64,000 nucleotides of DNA from Tepidimonas ignava (GTDB taxonomy: Bacteria > Pseudomonadota > Gammaproteobacteria > Burkholderiales > Burkholderiaceae_C). This document shows positions 25,947 through 34,729 of this stretch, piece after piece; the first letter of the stretch is position 1; every line of letters begins with the position of its first letter. The notes beneath the pieces were generated by a model that was given only the letters and a program-made list of their open reading frames with translations, did not search any database and had not been told where the DNA came from. A program made the translations under genes and the position numbers. Where the stretch lies: positions 186,001 to 250,000 of the forward strand of contig NZ_SMAH01000001.1 in NCBI RefSeq assembly GCF_004342625.1. The letters are read 5' to 3'.

Positions 25947-26918
25947 GTGTGGTTGGAGCTTGACACCACGGTGCTGGCCGCAGCGACGCTGGTGGCGTTG
26001 GCGCTGGACCGCGGGCTGGGTGAGCCCCCGGCGCGCGTGCACCCGGTGGTCTGGATGGGCCGGCTGCTGGAGGCGCTGGGTCGACGCATCGCGCCCCCGG
26101 CCGGCCAAGCGGCGCGGCGCCCGGCGCTGACCGTGGCGGCCGGGGCGTTGGCGTGGCTGGCGGGGGCGGCCGTCGTCGTGGCGCTGGCGTGGTGGGGGCA
26201 GCGCTGGGCGCAGCAAGCGCCCGCCTGGGTGCAAGCCATCGTGCTGGGTGTGGCGCTCAAGCCGATGTTGGCGTGGCGCATGCTGCGCGACGAAGTGGCT
26301 GCGGTGGAGGCGGCCCTGGCGCGGGGCCTCGAGGCGGCGCGGGATCGCTTGTCGCGGCTGGTCAGCCGAGAGACGCGCGCGCTCGACGCGGCCCAGGTGC
26401 GCCAAGCGGCGCTGTCGACGCTGGCGGAAAATGTCAACGATTCGGTGGTGGCGCCGCTGCTGTGGTGGTGGGTGGCGGGGCTGCCCGGCGCGGCGTTGTA
26501 CCGCTGGGCCAACACCGCCGACGCGATGTGGGGCTACCGCGGCGCGCACGGCGGTCGGGACTGGACCTACGCCGGTCGCTGGGCGGCGCGTGCCGACGAC
26601 GTGTTGTCGTGGTGGCCGGCGCGCCTGAGCGCGGTGTTGCTGGCGCTGTCGGCCCGGCGCTGGCCGGGGTGGTCGGCGTTGCGGCGCGAAGCAGCCCGCA
26701 CCCCGTCGCCCAACGGCGGCTGGCCCATGGGCGCGTTGGCGCTGCTGTTGGGCGTGCGGCTGGACAAGCCAGGCGTGTACGCGCTGAACCCGGCTGCGCG
26801 CGCGCCTGCGGCGGAGGACGTGCCGCAAGCGTTGCGCTGGGCCGAGCGGGCCGTGGCGTGGTGGGGTGTGGCCGCTGCGGCGCTGCTGGCCTTGGCGCTG
26901 ATGAGGGAGGTACGATGA
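25947..26918 (+). CDS. cobD: Adenosylcobinamide-phosphate synthase
   Basis: CobD (CbiB in Salmonella) attaches aminopropanol or its phosphate to adenosylcobyric acid. The 323-residue integral membrane protein begins at a GTG. It contains the CbiB motifs ALDRGLGEPPARVHPVVWMG, STLAENVNDSVVAPLLWWWV, ALYRWANTADAMWGYR and AARTPSPNGGWPMGA. Several hydrophobic stretches are present. Its stop overlaps the cobC start in ATGA. Confidence 0.92.
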   Translation: MWLELDTTVLAAATLVALALDRGLGEPPARVHPVVWMGRLLEALGRRIAPPAGQAARRPALTVAAGALAWLAGAAVVVALAWWGQRWAQQAPAWVQAIVLGVALKPMLAWRMLRDEVAAVEAALARGLEAARDRLSRLVSRETRALDAAQVRQAALSTLAENVNDSVVAPLLWWWVAGLPGAALYRWANTADAMWGYRGAHGGRDWTYAGRWAARADDVLSWWPARLSAVLLALSARRWPGWSALRREAARTPSPNGGWPMGALALLLGVRLDKPGVYALNPAARAPAAEDVPQALRWAERAVAWWGVAAAALLALALMREVR

Positions 26919-27979
26919 GCACGGCCCCCGGGGGGAACGAGCGCGAACACGGCGGCACCGACGCCGGGCCGCCCGTGGTGTGGGATTTTTCCACCAACGC
27001 CAACGCGTGCGGGCCGGCCCCCCAGGCGCTTGCGCGTGTGCGCGCTGCGGCGCACGGCCGCTACCCTGATCCCGTCTACACCGAGCTGCGCGCGGCCCTG
27101 GCCCGCTGGCACGGGGTCGAGCCCGAACGCATCGTGGTGGCCGCCAGCGCCAGCGAGGCCATCATGCGGCTGAGCGCGTGGTGCGCGCGGCAGGGCTGGC
27201 GGCGGGTTTGGCTGCCCCGCCACGGTTATGGCGAGTACCGGCACGCGGCCCATGTCTGGGGCTTGTGCACGGTGGACGATCCGGTGCAGGCGCACCTGGC
27301 ATGGTTATGCGAGCCCAACAGCCCGCTGGGGCAGGACGAGTCCCCAGAGACGGTGATGCGTGTGCTGGCGCGGCCGTGCCCGGTGGTGGTGGCAGACCTG
27401 GCGTACGCCCCGCTGCGGCTGCAAGGACGCGCCGTGCTGGACGACGGGGTGCGCCGGCATCTCTGGCAGTTGTGGTCGCCCAACAAAGCGTTGGGTCTGA
27501 CCGGCGTGCGAGCCGCGTACCTGGTCGCCCCGGCGCATGTGGCGCAAGACGCGCTGGCGGCGCTGCAGGCGCTGGCGCCGTCGTGGCCGTTGGGCGCCGA
27601 TGGGGTGGCGCTGCTGCACGCCTGGGTGCAACCTGACGTGCAGCGCTGGCTGCAGGCCACGCTGCCGACGCTGGCGCAGTGGCGCCAAGCGCTGGTGGAT
27701 GGCTTGCGTCACCGCGGCTGGCAGGTGCTGGACAGTGTCGCGCCGTTCGTGTGCGCGCGGCCGTCTCGCCCACCTGAGGTCGGCCGGCTGCGCGCGGCCG
27801 GTATCAAGCTGCGTGACGCCACGTCGTTTGGGCTGCCCGGCTGGTGGCGGTTGAGCGCGCAACCGCCGCAGGCGCTGGAGGCGTTGTGGCAGGCGCTGGA
27901 CGAAGACGGCCGGCCACACGTGGCGCTGCATCGCCCCCGCCGAGTGGGTGACGTGCCCGCTGCGGAGGTCAGCCGATGA
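26915..27979 (+). CDS. cobC: CobC-type aminotransferase (threonine-phosphate decarboxylase-like)
   Basis: A PLP-dependent enzyme of 354 residues in the group that provides (R)-1-amino-2-propanol phosphate for the cobalamin side chain by decarboxylating L-threonine phosphate. Motifs are VWDFSTNANACGPAP, HGRYPDPVYTELRAALA, WLCEPNSPLGQ and the PLP lysine (about Lys191) in WSPNKALGLTGVRAAYL. It is called CobC in the aerobic nomenclature and CobD in Salmonella. The coupled cobD and cobQ on either side support the role. The start and stop both overlap neighbours by four bases. Confidence 0.87.
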   Translation: MSTAPGGNEREHGGTDAGPPVVWDFSTNANACGPAPQALARVRAAAHGRYPDPVYTELRAALARWHGVEPERIVVAASASEAIMRLSAWCARQGWRRVWLPRHGYGEYRHAAHVWGLCTVDDPVQAHLAWLCEPNSPLGQDESPETVMRVLARPCPVVVADLAYAPLRLQGRAVLDDGVRRHLWQLWSPNKALGLTGVRAAYLVAPAHVAQDALAALQALAPSWPLGADGVALLHAWVQPDVQRWLQATLPTLAQWRQALVDGLRHRGWQVLDSVAPFVCARPSRPPEVGRLRAAGIKLRDATSFGLPGWWRLSAQPPQALEALWQALDEDGRPHVALHRPRRVGDVPAAEVSR

Positions 27980-29439
27980 AGGCGCGCTGCGTGATGGTGC
28001 TGGGCACCAGCAGTGGCGCTGGCAAGAGCTGGCTGGTCACGGCCTTGTGCCGTTTGTACGCCCGCCGCGGCCTGCGCGTGGCGCCGTTCAAGGCGCAAAA
28101 CATGAGCAACAACGCCCGCGTGGTGGCCCACCCCGACGGTGGCGAAGGCGAAATCGGCAGCGCGCAGTATTTTCAGGCGCTGGCCGCAGGGGTGGAGCCC
28201 GACGTGCGCATGAACCCGGTGCTGCTCAAGCCCGAAGCCGACACCCGCAGCCAGGTGGTGTGTCTGGGGCGTGTCGATGCCGCGTTGTCCGCCCAGCCGT
28301 GGCGCCAGCGCAGCGCACGGCTGTGGCCGCTGGCCGCGCAAGCGCTGGATGCGCTGCGCGCCGAGCACGACGTCATCGTCATCGAAGGCGCTGGCTCGCC
28401 AGCGGAAATCAACCTACACGACAGCGACTACGTCAACCTGGGCACCGCACGGCACAGCGCGGCGCGCTGCTGGCTGGTGGCGGACATCGACCGCGGCGGC
28501 GCGCTGGCGCACCTGTACGGCACCTGGGCGCTGCTGCCCGAAGACGTGCGCGGCCAACTGCGCGGGTTTGTGCTGAACAAGTTCCGCGGCGACGCCGCGC
28601 TGCTGAGCCCAGGCCCCGAGCGGCTGCACGCGCTCACCGGCGTGCCAACGGTGGGCACGCTGCCCCTGCTGCGGGGCCACGGTTTGCCCGAAGAGGACGG
28701 TGTGTTCGACGACCGCACCCACGCCGCCGGTGCCGTGCACACCACGGTGGCGGTGGTGGCCTACCCACGCATCAGCAACCTGGACGAGTTTCAACCGCTG
28801 TGCAACGTGGCGGGCCTGCGGCTGGTGTGGGCGCGCACCCCGGCGCAGTGCGTGGGGGCCGACTGGATCATCCTGCCCGGCTCCAAAGCCACCGCGGCTG
28901 ACCTGGCCTGGCTGCGCGCCCAGGGGTTGGATGCGGCCATTGCCGCGCACGCGGCGCACGGCGGCCGCGTGCTGGGCATCTGCGGCGGCCTGCAAATGCT
29001 GGGCGAGGCGCTCGTCGATCCGCACGGCGTCGATGGCAACGCGGCGGGGCTGGGCCTGTTGCCGTTGGTCACCTGCTTCGAGCCGCGCAAAACCGTGCGC
29101 CGCCGCCGCGTCACGCTGGCGCCGTGCCCCGGCCCCTGGGCGGCGCTGGGGGGGCTCACCGTGCAGGGCTACGAAATCCACCACGGCCACACCGTGCAAC
29201 ACCCGGCGTTGGCGGCGCGCGGCGAACTCGCGCGTGAGCTCAGCCCCGGCGTGGCGTGGGCCAACCCCGCCGGCAACGTGCTAGGCGTGTACCTGCACGG
29301 CCTGCTGGAAGACCCCGGGGCATTGCGAGCGCTGTTTGGCGCCCGTGCGCGCCCCTGGGACGAGGTGTTCGACACCCTGGCCAACCACGTGCAAGCCCAT
29401 CTAACCCCCGGGGCGCTGGACGCGCTGCTGAACCCCTGA
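27976..29439 (+). CDS. cobQ: Cobyric acid synthase
   Basis: CobQ (CbiP) amidates the b, d, e and g side chains of adenosylcobyrinate diamide. The 487-residue product has a P-loop GTSSGAGKS at residues 10-18, FKAQNMSNNARV, EGAGSPAEINL and VADIDRGGALAHLYG in the dethiobiotin-synthetase-like domain. The C-terminal glutamine amidotransferase domain has nucleophile Cys336 in GICGGLQMLG and GYEIHHGHT. The start overlaps cobC. A 27-bp gap with AAGGAGG precedes cobT. Confidence 0.94.
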   Translation: MKARCVMVLGTSSGAGKSWLVTALCRLYARRGLRVAPFKAQNMSNNARVVAHPDGGEGEIGSAQYFQALAAGVEPDVRMNPVLLKPEADTRSQVVCLGRVDAALSAQPWRQRSARLWPLAAQALDALRAEHDVIVIEGAGSPAEINLHDSDYVNLGTARHSAARCWLVADIDRGGALAHLYGTWALLPEDVRGQLRGFVLNKFRGDAALLSPGPERLHALTGVPTVGTLPLLRGHGLPEEDGVFDDRTHAAGAVHTTVAVVAYPRISNLDEFQPLCNVAGLRLVWARTPAQCVGADWIILPGSKATAADLAWLRAQGLDAAIAAHAAHGGRVLGICGGLQMLGEALVDPHGVDGNAAGLGLLPLVTCFEPRKTVRRRRVTLAPCPGPWAALGGLTVQGYEIHHGHTVQHPALAARGELARELSPGVAWANPAGNVLGVYLHGLLEDPGALRALFGARARPWDEVFDTLANHVQAHLTPGALDALLNP

Positions 29440-29466
29440 ACCCAACACCGAAGGAGGCCAACCCCG

Positions 29467-30540
29467 ATGAGCACCACCCTCAACCCCGACACGCTGCCGG
29501 CGATGCCCGACCTGCACGACGCCGCCTTGGCCGCACGGCTGCAAGCGTTGCTGGACAACAAAACCAAGCCGCAGGGTTCGCTTGGCGCCCTGGAGACGTT
29601 GGCACTGCGCTTGGGGCTGATCCTGGGCACCGAGGCGCCACTGCTGCGCGAGCCACAACTCGTGGTGTTTGCCGCCGACCACGGGCTGGCGGCGCACGGC
29701 GTCTCGGCCTACCCCAGCGACGTGACGTGGCAGATGGTGGAAAACTTCCTCGCCGGCGGCGCCGCGGTCAGCGTGCTGGCGCGCCAGCACGGCCTGGCCT
29801 TGACGGTGGTGGACTGCGGCGTGCGCCACAGCTTTGGTCACCGCACTGGCCTGATCGACGCCAAGGTCGCCTGGGGCAGCGCCGACGCGCTGCAGGGACC
29901 CGCGATGACCGAAGCCCAATGCGCCCAGGCGTTGGCCAACGGCGCCGCCCTGGTGCAGCGCTTGCCGGGCAACGCGCTGCTGCTGGGCGAGATGGGCATC
30001 GGCAACACATCGGCTGCCTCGCTGCTGATGAGCCGGCTCACGGGCCTGGACATCGCCGACTGCGTGGGAGCGGGCACCGGGCTGGATGCCGCCGGCGTGC
30101 AGCGCAAGATCGAGGTGCTGCGCGCGGTGCTGCAGCGCCACAGCGGCGCCCAGACGCCGCTGCAGGCGCTGGCCGCGCTGGGCGGGTTGGAGATCGCCAC
30201 GATGGTCGGGGCGGTGCTGCAAGCCGGCGCCGAGCGGCGGGTCATCGTCGTCGACGGCTTCATCACCACCGCGGCGGTGTTGGTGGCGGCCAAGCTGCGC
30301 CCGCACGTGCTGCAGCGCTGCGTTTTTGCCCACCGGGGCGCGGAGCGTGGGCATGCGTTGCTGCTGGCCCACCTGCAGGCCGAACCCTTGCTGGCCCTGG
30401 GGCTGCGGCTGGGCGAAGGCTCGGGGGCGGCGCTGGCGTGGCCGTTGCTCGTGTCGGCCTGCGCCATCGTGCGCGAGATGGCCAGCTTCGACGACGCTGG
30501 CGTGGCCCGGCGCAGCGCCACGGCCCCAGTCACAGGCTGA
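29467..30540 (+). CDS. cobT: Nicotinate-nucleotide-dimethylbenzimidazole phosphoribosyltransferase
   Basis: CobT activates the lower ligand base by forming alpha-ribazole phosphate from nicotinate mononucleotide and usually 5,6-dimethylbenzimidazole. The 357-residue protein has NKTKPQGSLGALE, VFAADHGLAAHGVSAYP, LGEMGIGNTSAAS and the catalytic glutamate in RLGEGSGAALA. That residue falls at position 317, matching Glu317 of the Salmonella enzyme. An AAGGAGG site lies 7 bp before the ATG. No bluB for making the base is visible in the window. Confidence 0.94.
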   Translation: MSTTLNPDTLPAMPDLHDAALAARLQALLDNKTKPQGSLGALETLALRLGLILGTEAPLLREPQLVVFAADHGLAAHGVSAYPSDVTWQMVENFLAGGAAVSVLARQHGLALTVVDCGVRHSFGHRTGLIDAKVAWGSADALQGPAMTEAQCAQALANGAALVQRLPGNALLLGEMGIGNTSAASLLMSRLTGLDIADCVGAGTGLDAAGVQRKIEVLRAVLQRHSGAQTPLQALAALGGLEIATMVGAVLQAGAERRVIVVDGFITTAAVLVAAKLRPHVLQRCVFAHRGAERGHALLLAHLQAEPLLALGLRLGEGSGAALAWPLLVSACAIVREMASFDDAGVARRSATAPVTG

Positions 30541-30552
30541 GAGCGCCACGGC

Positions 30553-31383
30553 ATGGAGACCTTGCTGCGCGGTGTACGCCACGCGTTGCTGGCGCTGCAA
30601 TTTTTCACCCGCGTGCCGGTGACGGGGCGCCTGGCGGCCTGGGTGGGGTACTCGCCAGCGATGCTGCGCGCCAGCGCGGCCTACTTTCCGCTGGTGGGGG
30701 CGGTGGTGGGGGCGCTGGCCGCGGCGGTGCTGGCCTGGGCGCCGGCGTGGCTGCCGGACCAGCCCGCGCGGGCCTGGGTGGTGGCCGTGTTGGCCTGCGC
30801 CGCCACCGTGTGGCTGACCGGCGCGTTTCACGAAGACGGCTGGGCCGACACCTGCGACGCGCTGGGTGGCGTGGTGCCGCGCGAGCGGGCGCTGGCCATC
30901 ATGAAGGATTCGCGCATCGGCAGCTACGCCGCCGTCGGGGTGGCGTTGCTGCTGATGCTCAAGGTCGGGCTGCTGGCGCTGTTGCTGCAAACCCACGCGA
31001 CGCTGGCCCCGGCGCTGGCGTGGGCGGCGCATGGGGTGTCGCGCTACGCCCCGCTGTGGGTGATGCGCACGCTGCCCTACGTCGGCGACACCGACGGCTG
31101 CAAGGCCAAACCGCTGGCCGACGCCATCGATGGGCGCTCGCTGGCGCTGGCCAGCGCCTGGACGGCGGCGTTGGTGCTGGCGTTGCTGGCATGGCGGCCG
31201 CTGGCGCCGGCGGCGTGGTGCGGGGCGCTGTTGTTGGCGCTGCTGGCGGGCTGGCGCCTGCGGGCGTGGCTGGCGCGGCGCTTGCAGGGCTTCACCGGCG
31301 ACACCCTAGGGGCCACGCAGCAGGTGGTGGAAGCGGCGTTTTTGCTTGGCGCGTGCATGGGGTTGGCGACCCAGGTGGGGTGA
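30553..31383 (+). CDS. cobS: Adenosylcobinamide-GDP ribazoletransferase (cobalamin synthase)
   Basis: CobS joins AdoCbi-GDP with alpha-ribazole (or its phosphate) at the inner membrane, completing the nucleotide loop. The 276-residue membrane protein has ALQFFTRVPV at the N-terminus, FHEDGWADTCDALGG with the acidic metal site, MKDSRIGSYAAVGVAL, and the C-terminal GFTGDTLGATQQVVEAAFLL. Several hydrophobic helices are visible. It is 12 bp after cobT and 3 bp before the phosphatase gene. Confidence 0.93.
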   Translation: METLLRGVRHALLALQFFTRVPVTGRLAAWVGYSPAMLRASAAYFPLVGAVVGALAAAVLAWAPAWLPDQPARAWVVAVLACAATVWLTGAFHEDGWADTCDALGGVVPRERALAIMKDSRIGSYAAVGVALLLMLKVGLLALLLQTHATLAPALAWAAHGVSRYAPLWVMRTLPYVGDTDGCKAKPLADAIDGRSLALASAWTAALVLALLAWRPLAPAAWCGALLLALLAGWRLRAWLARRLQGFTGDTLGATQQVVEAAFLLGACMGLATQVG

Positions 31384-31386
31384 GGC

Positions 31387-31959
31387 ATGCGCCTGTGGTT
31401 GGTGCGCCACGCAGCGCCCGAGGTGGCCCCAGGGGTGTGCTACGGCCGCTGGGATGTGCCCGCCGAGCGGGGAGCCACCGCGGCAGCGGCCGAGGCGCTG
31501 CGCCGCGCTTTGCCGCCCCGGTGGACGGGTTGGCACTCGCGCCTGCAACGTGCGCGTGCGCTGGCCCAGGCGCTGGGTGCGCCGCCACACGGGGCGTGGC
31601 GTTGCGATGAACGGCTGGATGAGCTCGACTTTGGCGCGTGGGAAGGCCAGCGCTGGGACGACATCGGTGCGGCCGCGTTGGACGCCTGGGTGGCGAACTT
31701 TGCCCACCATCGCCCCGGCGCCGGGGAGTCGGTGACCGACCTGCTGCGGCGTGTGCACGCCGCGCTGGGCGAGCTGCACACCCGGCATCTCGGCGGCGAC
31801 GTCGTCTGGATCACCCACGCGGGCGTGATACGGGCCGTGCAGTGGCTGCTGGAGCATGGGCCCGCCGCGCTGGCGCGCGCCGACCAATGGCCGGCGCATG
31901 CGCCGGGGTGGGGGCAGTGGCGTGTCGTGGCGCTGCCGGCTCTCGGTGTTTTCCCTTAG
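31387..31959 (+). CDS. Histidine phosphatase family protein, probable alpha-ribazole-phosphate phosphatase
   Basis: A 190-residue phosphoglycerate-mutase-like phosphatase. The phosphohistidine motif is LVRHAAPE near the N-terminus (RHA rather than the usual RHG). Other active-site pieces are LDELDFGAWEGQRWDDI and ITHAGVIRAV. Position at the end of the cobalamin cluster, 3 bp after cobS, suggests it dephosphorylates alpha-ribazole-5'-phosphate or cobalamin-5'-phosphate, the job of Salmonella CobC. I left out the symbol because cobC already names the aminotransferase upstream. The family is certain, the substrate inferred. Confidence 0.83.
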   Translation: MRLWLVRHAAPEVAPGVCYGRWDVPAERGATAAAAEALRRALPPRWTGWHSRLQRARALAQALGAPPHGAWRCDERLDELDFGAWEGQRWDDIGAAALDAWVANFAHHRPGAGESVTDLLRRVHAALGELHTRHLGGDVVWITHAGVIRAVQWLLEHGPAALARADQWPAHAPGWGQWRVVALPALGVFP

Positions 31960-32094
31960 AAAAGGGGTGAAACCCAGTTTCGTTCAGCAGGCTGTAAGTT
32001 TGCACCGCAACAGTGCGACCTGACGCATCGCCACCGGTGATGCGATCGGGGCGGCCGCGGCCGCCGGTTCGCAACAACCATCCGAGGAGCATCC

Positions 32095-32355
32095 ATGTCC
32101 CTGAACGACAACGCCCGGGCCTATTGGTCCGCGACGCTGGGGCTGCTGACCAAAGTGCTGGTCATCTGGTTCCTGGTGTCGTATGGCGCCGGCATCATCT
32201 TTGCCGACGCGCTCAACAGCATCAAACTGGGGGGCTACCCGCTGGGCTTTTGGTTTGCCCAGCAGGGTTCCATTTACGTGTTCATCGCGTTGATCTTCTG
32301 GTACGCGGCGCAGATGCGCAAGATCGACGCCAAGTTCGGCATGGCCGAAGACTGA
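32095..32355 (+). CDS. DUF4212 small subunit of a sodium/solute symporter
   Basis: An 86-residue protein with two hydrophobic helices (LTKVLVIWFLVSYGAGIIFA and IYVFIALIFWYAAQM). This is the DUF4212/TIGR03647 small subunit found next to VC_2705-type sodium:solute symporters. It probably associates with the large symporter encoded 16 bp downstream. A GAGGAG site precedes the ATG by 7 bp. About 135 bp separate it from the B12 cluster. That gap has a hairpin without a T-run and no promoter I can support. Confidence 0.87.
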   Translation: MSLNDNARAYWSATLGLLTKVLVIWFLVSYGAGIIFADALNSIKLGGYPLGFWFAQQGSIYVFIALIFWYAAQMRKIDAKFGMAED

Positions 32356-32371
32356 CGCGGAGCACCACGAC

Positions 32372-34225
32372 ATGAGCCTGCAACTTTGGACCTACCTCGT
32401 CGTCGGGGCCACGTTCGCGCTGTACATCGGCATCGCCGTGTGGGCGCGCGCGGGCAGCACCTCCGACTTTTACGTCGCTGGCGGGGGCGTGCACCCCGTG
32501 ACCAACGGCATGGCCACCGCCGCCGACTGGATGAGCGCGGCGTCGTTCATCTCGATGGCCGGCCTCATCTCCAACATGGGCTACGGCGGCGCCGTGTTCC
32601 TGATGGGCTGGACCGGCGGCTACGTGCTGCTGGCGTGCTTGCTGGCGCCGTACCTGCGCAAGTTTGGCAAGTTCACGGTGCCCGAGTTCATCGGTGACCG
32701 TTATTACTCCCAGACCGCGCGCAACGTCGGTGTGATCTGCCTGCTGGTGGCCTCGATCACCTACATCATCGGGCAGATGACCGGGGTGGGCGTGACGTTC
32801 TCGCGCTTCTTGGGCGTGTCCAGCGAGACCGGCATTTACATCGGCCAAGCGATCGTGTTTGCTTACGCGGTGTTCGGCGGCATGAAGGGCATCACCTACA
32901 CCCAGGTGGCGCAGTACATCGTGCTGATCCTGGCCTACCTGGTGCCGGCGCTGTTCATCTCGCTGGCGCTCACCGGCAACGTGCTGCCGCAGCTGGGTCT
33001 GGGCTCGAATTTGGCGGGCACCGACGTGGCGTTGCTGGCCAAGCTCGACCAGGTGCTCAACGACCTGGGCTTTGGTGCCTACACCACGTCGGTGGCGGGC
33101 AGCAAGCTCAACATGTTCTTCTACACCGTGTCGCTGATGATCGGCACCGCGGGCTTGCCGCACGTGATCGTGCGCTTCTTCACCGTGCCCAAGGTGGCTG
33201 ATGCACGCGCGTCGGCTGGCTGGGCGCTGGTGTTCATCGCGCTGCTGTACACCACCGCGCCGGCGGTGGGGGCGATGGCGCGCCTGAACCTGATCGGCAC
33301 CGTTAACACCGCGGTGGGCGTGGAGCCTGACCCGGCCGGCGGCGTGCGCGTCAACGCCGATAAAGTCAAGGCCAACGCCGATCTGCTGGCGCCCGAGGCG
33401 GCCTTGCCGTACGAACAGCGCCCCGAGTGGTTCAAGCGTTGGGAAAAGACCGGCCTGCTCAAGTTCGAAGACAAGAACGGCGACGGCCGCATTCAGTTCT
33501 ACAACGACAAGACCAAAAACGAAGCGATCAAGGCCAAGGCGGAAGCCGCGGGCCTCAAGGGCAACGAGCTCACCGTCAACGCTGACATCATCGTGCTGGC
33601 CAACCCTGAAATCGCGCTGCTGCCCAACTGGGTGATCGCGCTGGTGGCGGCGGGCGGCCTGGCGGCGGCGTTGTCCACCGCGGCGGGCTTGCTGATGGCC
33701 ATCTCGTCGGCCATCTCGCACGACCTCATCAAGGGGGCTATCAACCCGAACATCAGTGAGAAAAACGAACTGCTGGCCGGCAAGATCGCGATGGTGTTCG
33801 CCATCATCGTGTCGGGCTACCTGGGTCTGAACCCGCCGGGCTTCGCCGCCGGTACGGTGGCGCTGGCCTTCGGGATCGCCGCCTCGACGATCTTCCCGGC
33901 GCTGATGATGGGCATCTTCAGCAAGAAGGTGACCGGCTCCGGTGCGGTGGCGGGTATGCTGGCCGGCCTGTTCGTGACGCTGTTCTACGTGTTCGCGCAC
34001 AAGGGCATCTTCTTCGTCAAGGGTACGGAGTACCTGGACCTGATCGGTGGCGCCAACAGCTTCTTTGGCATCACGCCTGAAGCCTTTGGCACCGTGGGCG
34101 CGATCGTCAACTTCATCGTGGCGTTCGCGGTCAGCGCGGTGTCCAAGCCGGTGCCGGCCCACATCCAGGACCTGGTCGAATCGGTGCGCGTGCCCAAGGG
34201 CGCGGGCGCGGCGGTCGGCCACTGA
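32372..34225 (+). CDS. Sodium:solute symporter, VC_2705-type (acetate-like)
   Basis: A 617-residue SSS-family transporter related to acetate permease ActP. Core motifs are STSDFYVAGGGVHPVTNGMA, AADWMSAASFISMAGLI, YLRKFGKFTVPEFIGDRYY, GGMKGITYTQVAQYIVL, GTAGLPHVIVRFFTVP and AAGGLAAALSTAAGLLMAIS. A hydrophilic insert at about residues 310-405 contains an EF-hand-like loop DKNGDGRIQF starting at Asp367. Position 12 of that loop is Asn rather than Glu, so calcium binding is uncertain. Substrate is likely a short carboxylate by family. It follows its DUF4212 partner and ends before a terminator-like hairpin. Confidence 0.9.
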   Translation: MSLQLWTYLVVGATFALYIGIAVWARAGSTSDFYVAGGGVHPVTNGMATAADWMSAASFISMAGLISNMGYGGAVFLMGWTGGYVLLACLLAPYLRKFGKFTVPEFIGDRYYSQTARNVGVICLLVASITYIIGQMTGVGVTFSRFLGVSSETGIYIGQAIVFAYAVFGGMKGITYTQVAQYIVLILAYLVPALFISLALTGNVLPQLGLGSNLAGTDVALLAKLDQVLNDLGFGAYTTSVAGSKLNMFFYTVSLMIGTAGLPHVIVRFFTVPKVADARASAGWALVFIALLYTTAPAVGAMARLNLIGTVNTAVGVEPDPAGGVRVNADKVKANADLLAPEAALPYEQRPEWFKRWEKTGLLKFEDKNGDGRIQFYNDKTKNEAIKAKAEAAGLKGNELTVNADIIVLANPEIALLPNWVIALVAAGGLAAALSTAAGLLMAISSAISHDLIKGAINPNISEKNELLAGKIAMVFAIIVSGYLGLNPPGFAAGTVALAFGIAASTIFPALMMGIFSKKVTGSGAVAGMLAGLFVTLFYVFAHKGIFFVKGTEYLDLIGGANSFFGITPEAFGTVGAIVNFIVAFAVSAVSKPVPAHIQDLVESVRVPKGAGAAVGH

Positions 34226-34312
34226 CCCCTGGGCAAGGGGCGGGGCATGGCTGGCCCCGCTCCTTGCGTGACCGCGCGGCGCGGTGCCACGAGCGCCGCC
34301 GCAGCTTTCAAC

Positions 34313-34340
34313 GGCCCCGTCCCTTGCCGGCGGGGCCTTT
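34313..34340 (+). terminator. Possible terminator after the symporter gene
   Basis: GGCCCCG (34313-34319) pairs with CGGGGCC (34331-34337) across an 11-base loop and is followed by TTTCGCTT. The T-run is short and broken, so this is a moderate candidate. It lies 88 bp after the symporter stop and 20 bp before the next gene. Confidence 0.5.
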
Positions 34341-34360
34341 CGCTTGTAGGATGGACCGTG

Positions 34361-34729
34361 ATGATCAGCGTTTACCCGATCAAGATTCTGTTTTTTCTGG
34401 TGTTGTTTCCGGTGGCCTTTTTTTGGCTGCGCCGCGCCTGGCGCATCGCCGTGCGGCGTGATTTTTCCGAGGTTGCGCTGCGCAAGGGTGAACCGCCGGC
34501 GAATGCAGCGCGCTGGGCACCGTACGAGCTCGCGCTCAACCTCGTCGCCGGCGGGGTGCTGGTGGGCGTGATCGTGTCGGTGTTGATGGGGTGGCTGGCC
34601 TACGAGGAATGGGTGGCCATCGCGGGGTCCACGCTGTGGGTGAAGATTTTTCTGTCGTTCGCGCTGGGCCGCCACGCGCACGGCATCGGTCTGGGGCGGC
34701 GCGTGGGGCGCGGCAAGCCCGCGGTTTGA
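34361..34729 (+). CDS. Small membrane protein of unknown function
   Basis: I do not recognise a family. The 122-residue product starts at an ATG directly after an in-frame GTG, which is an alternative start. It has an N-terminal hydrophobic segment (YPIKILFFLVLFPVAFFW) followed by a basic stretch, and a second pair of hydrophobic segments from about residue 50 (ALNLVAGGVLVGVIVSVLMG). The tail is basic and glycine-rich (GRHAHGIGLGRRVGRG). Its stop overlaps the possible TTG start of the transglycosylase gene downstream, suggesting co-translation. Confidence 0.6.
   Translation: MISVYPIKILFFLVLFPVAFFWLRRAWRIAVRRDFSEVALRKGEPPANAARWAPYELALNLVAGGVLVGVIVSVLMGWLAYEEWVAIAGSTLWVKIFLSFALGRHAHGIGLGRRVGRGKPAV

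Noticed and set aside
32025-32045. Hairpin GCATCGCC/GGTGATGC after the B12 cluster as a terminator
   Set aside because: There is no T-run after it on either strand, so I could not support intrinsic termination.
32282-34681. A 799-codon open frame on the minus strand
   Set aside because: It is opposite the first symporter. The sequence is His/Arg/Gln-rich and shows no family.
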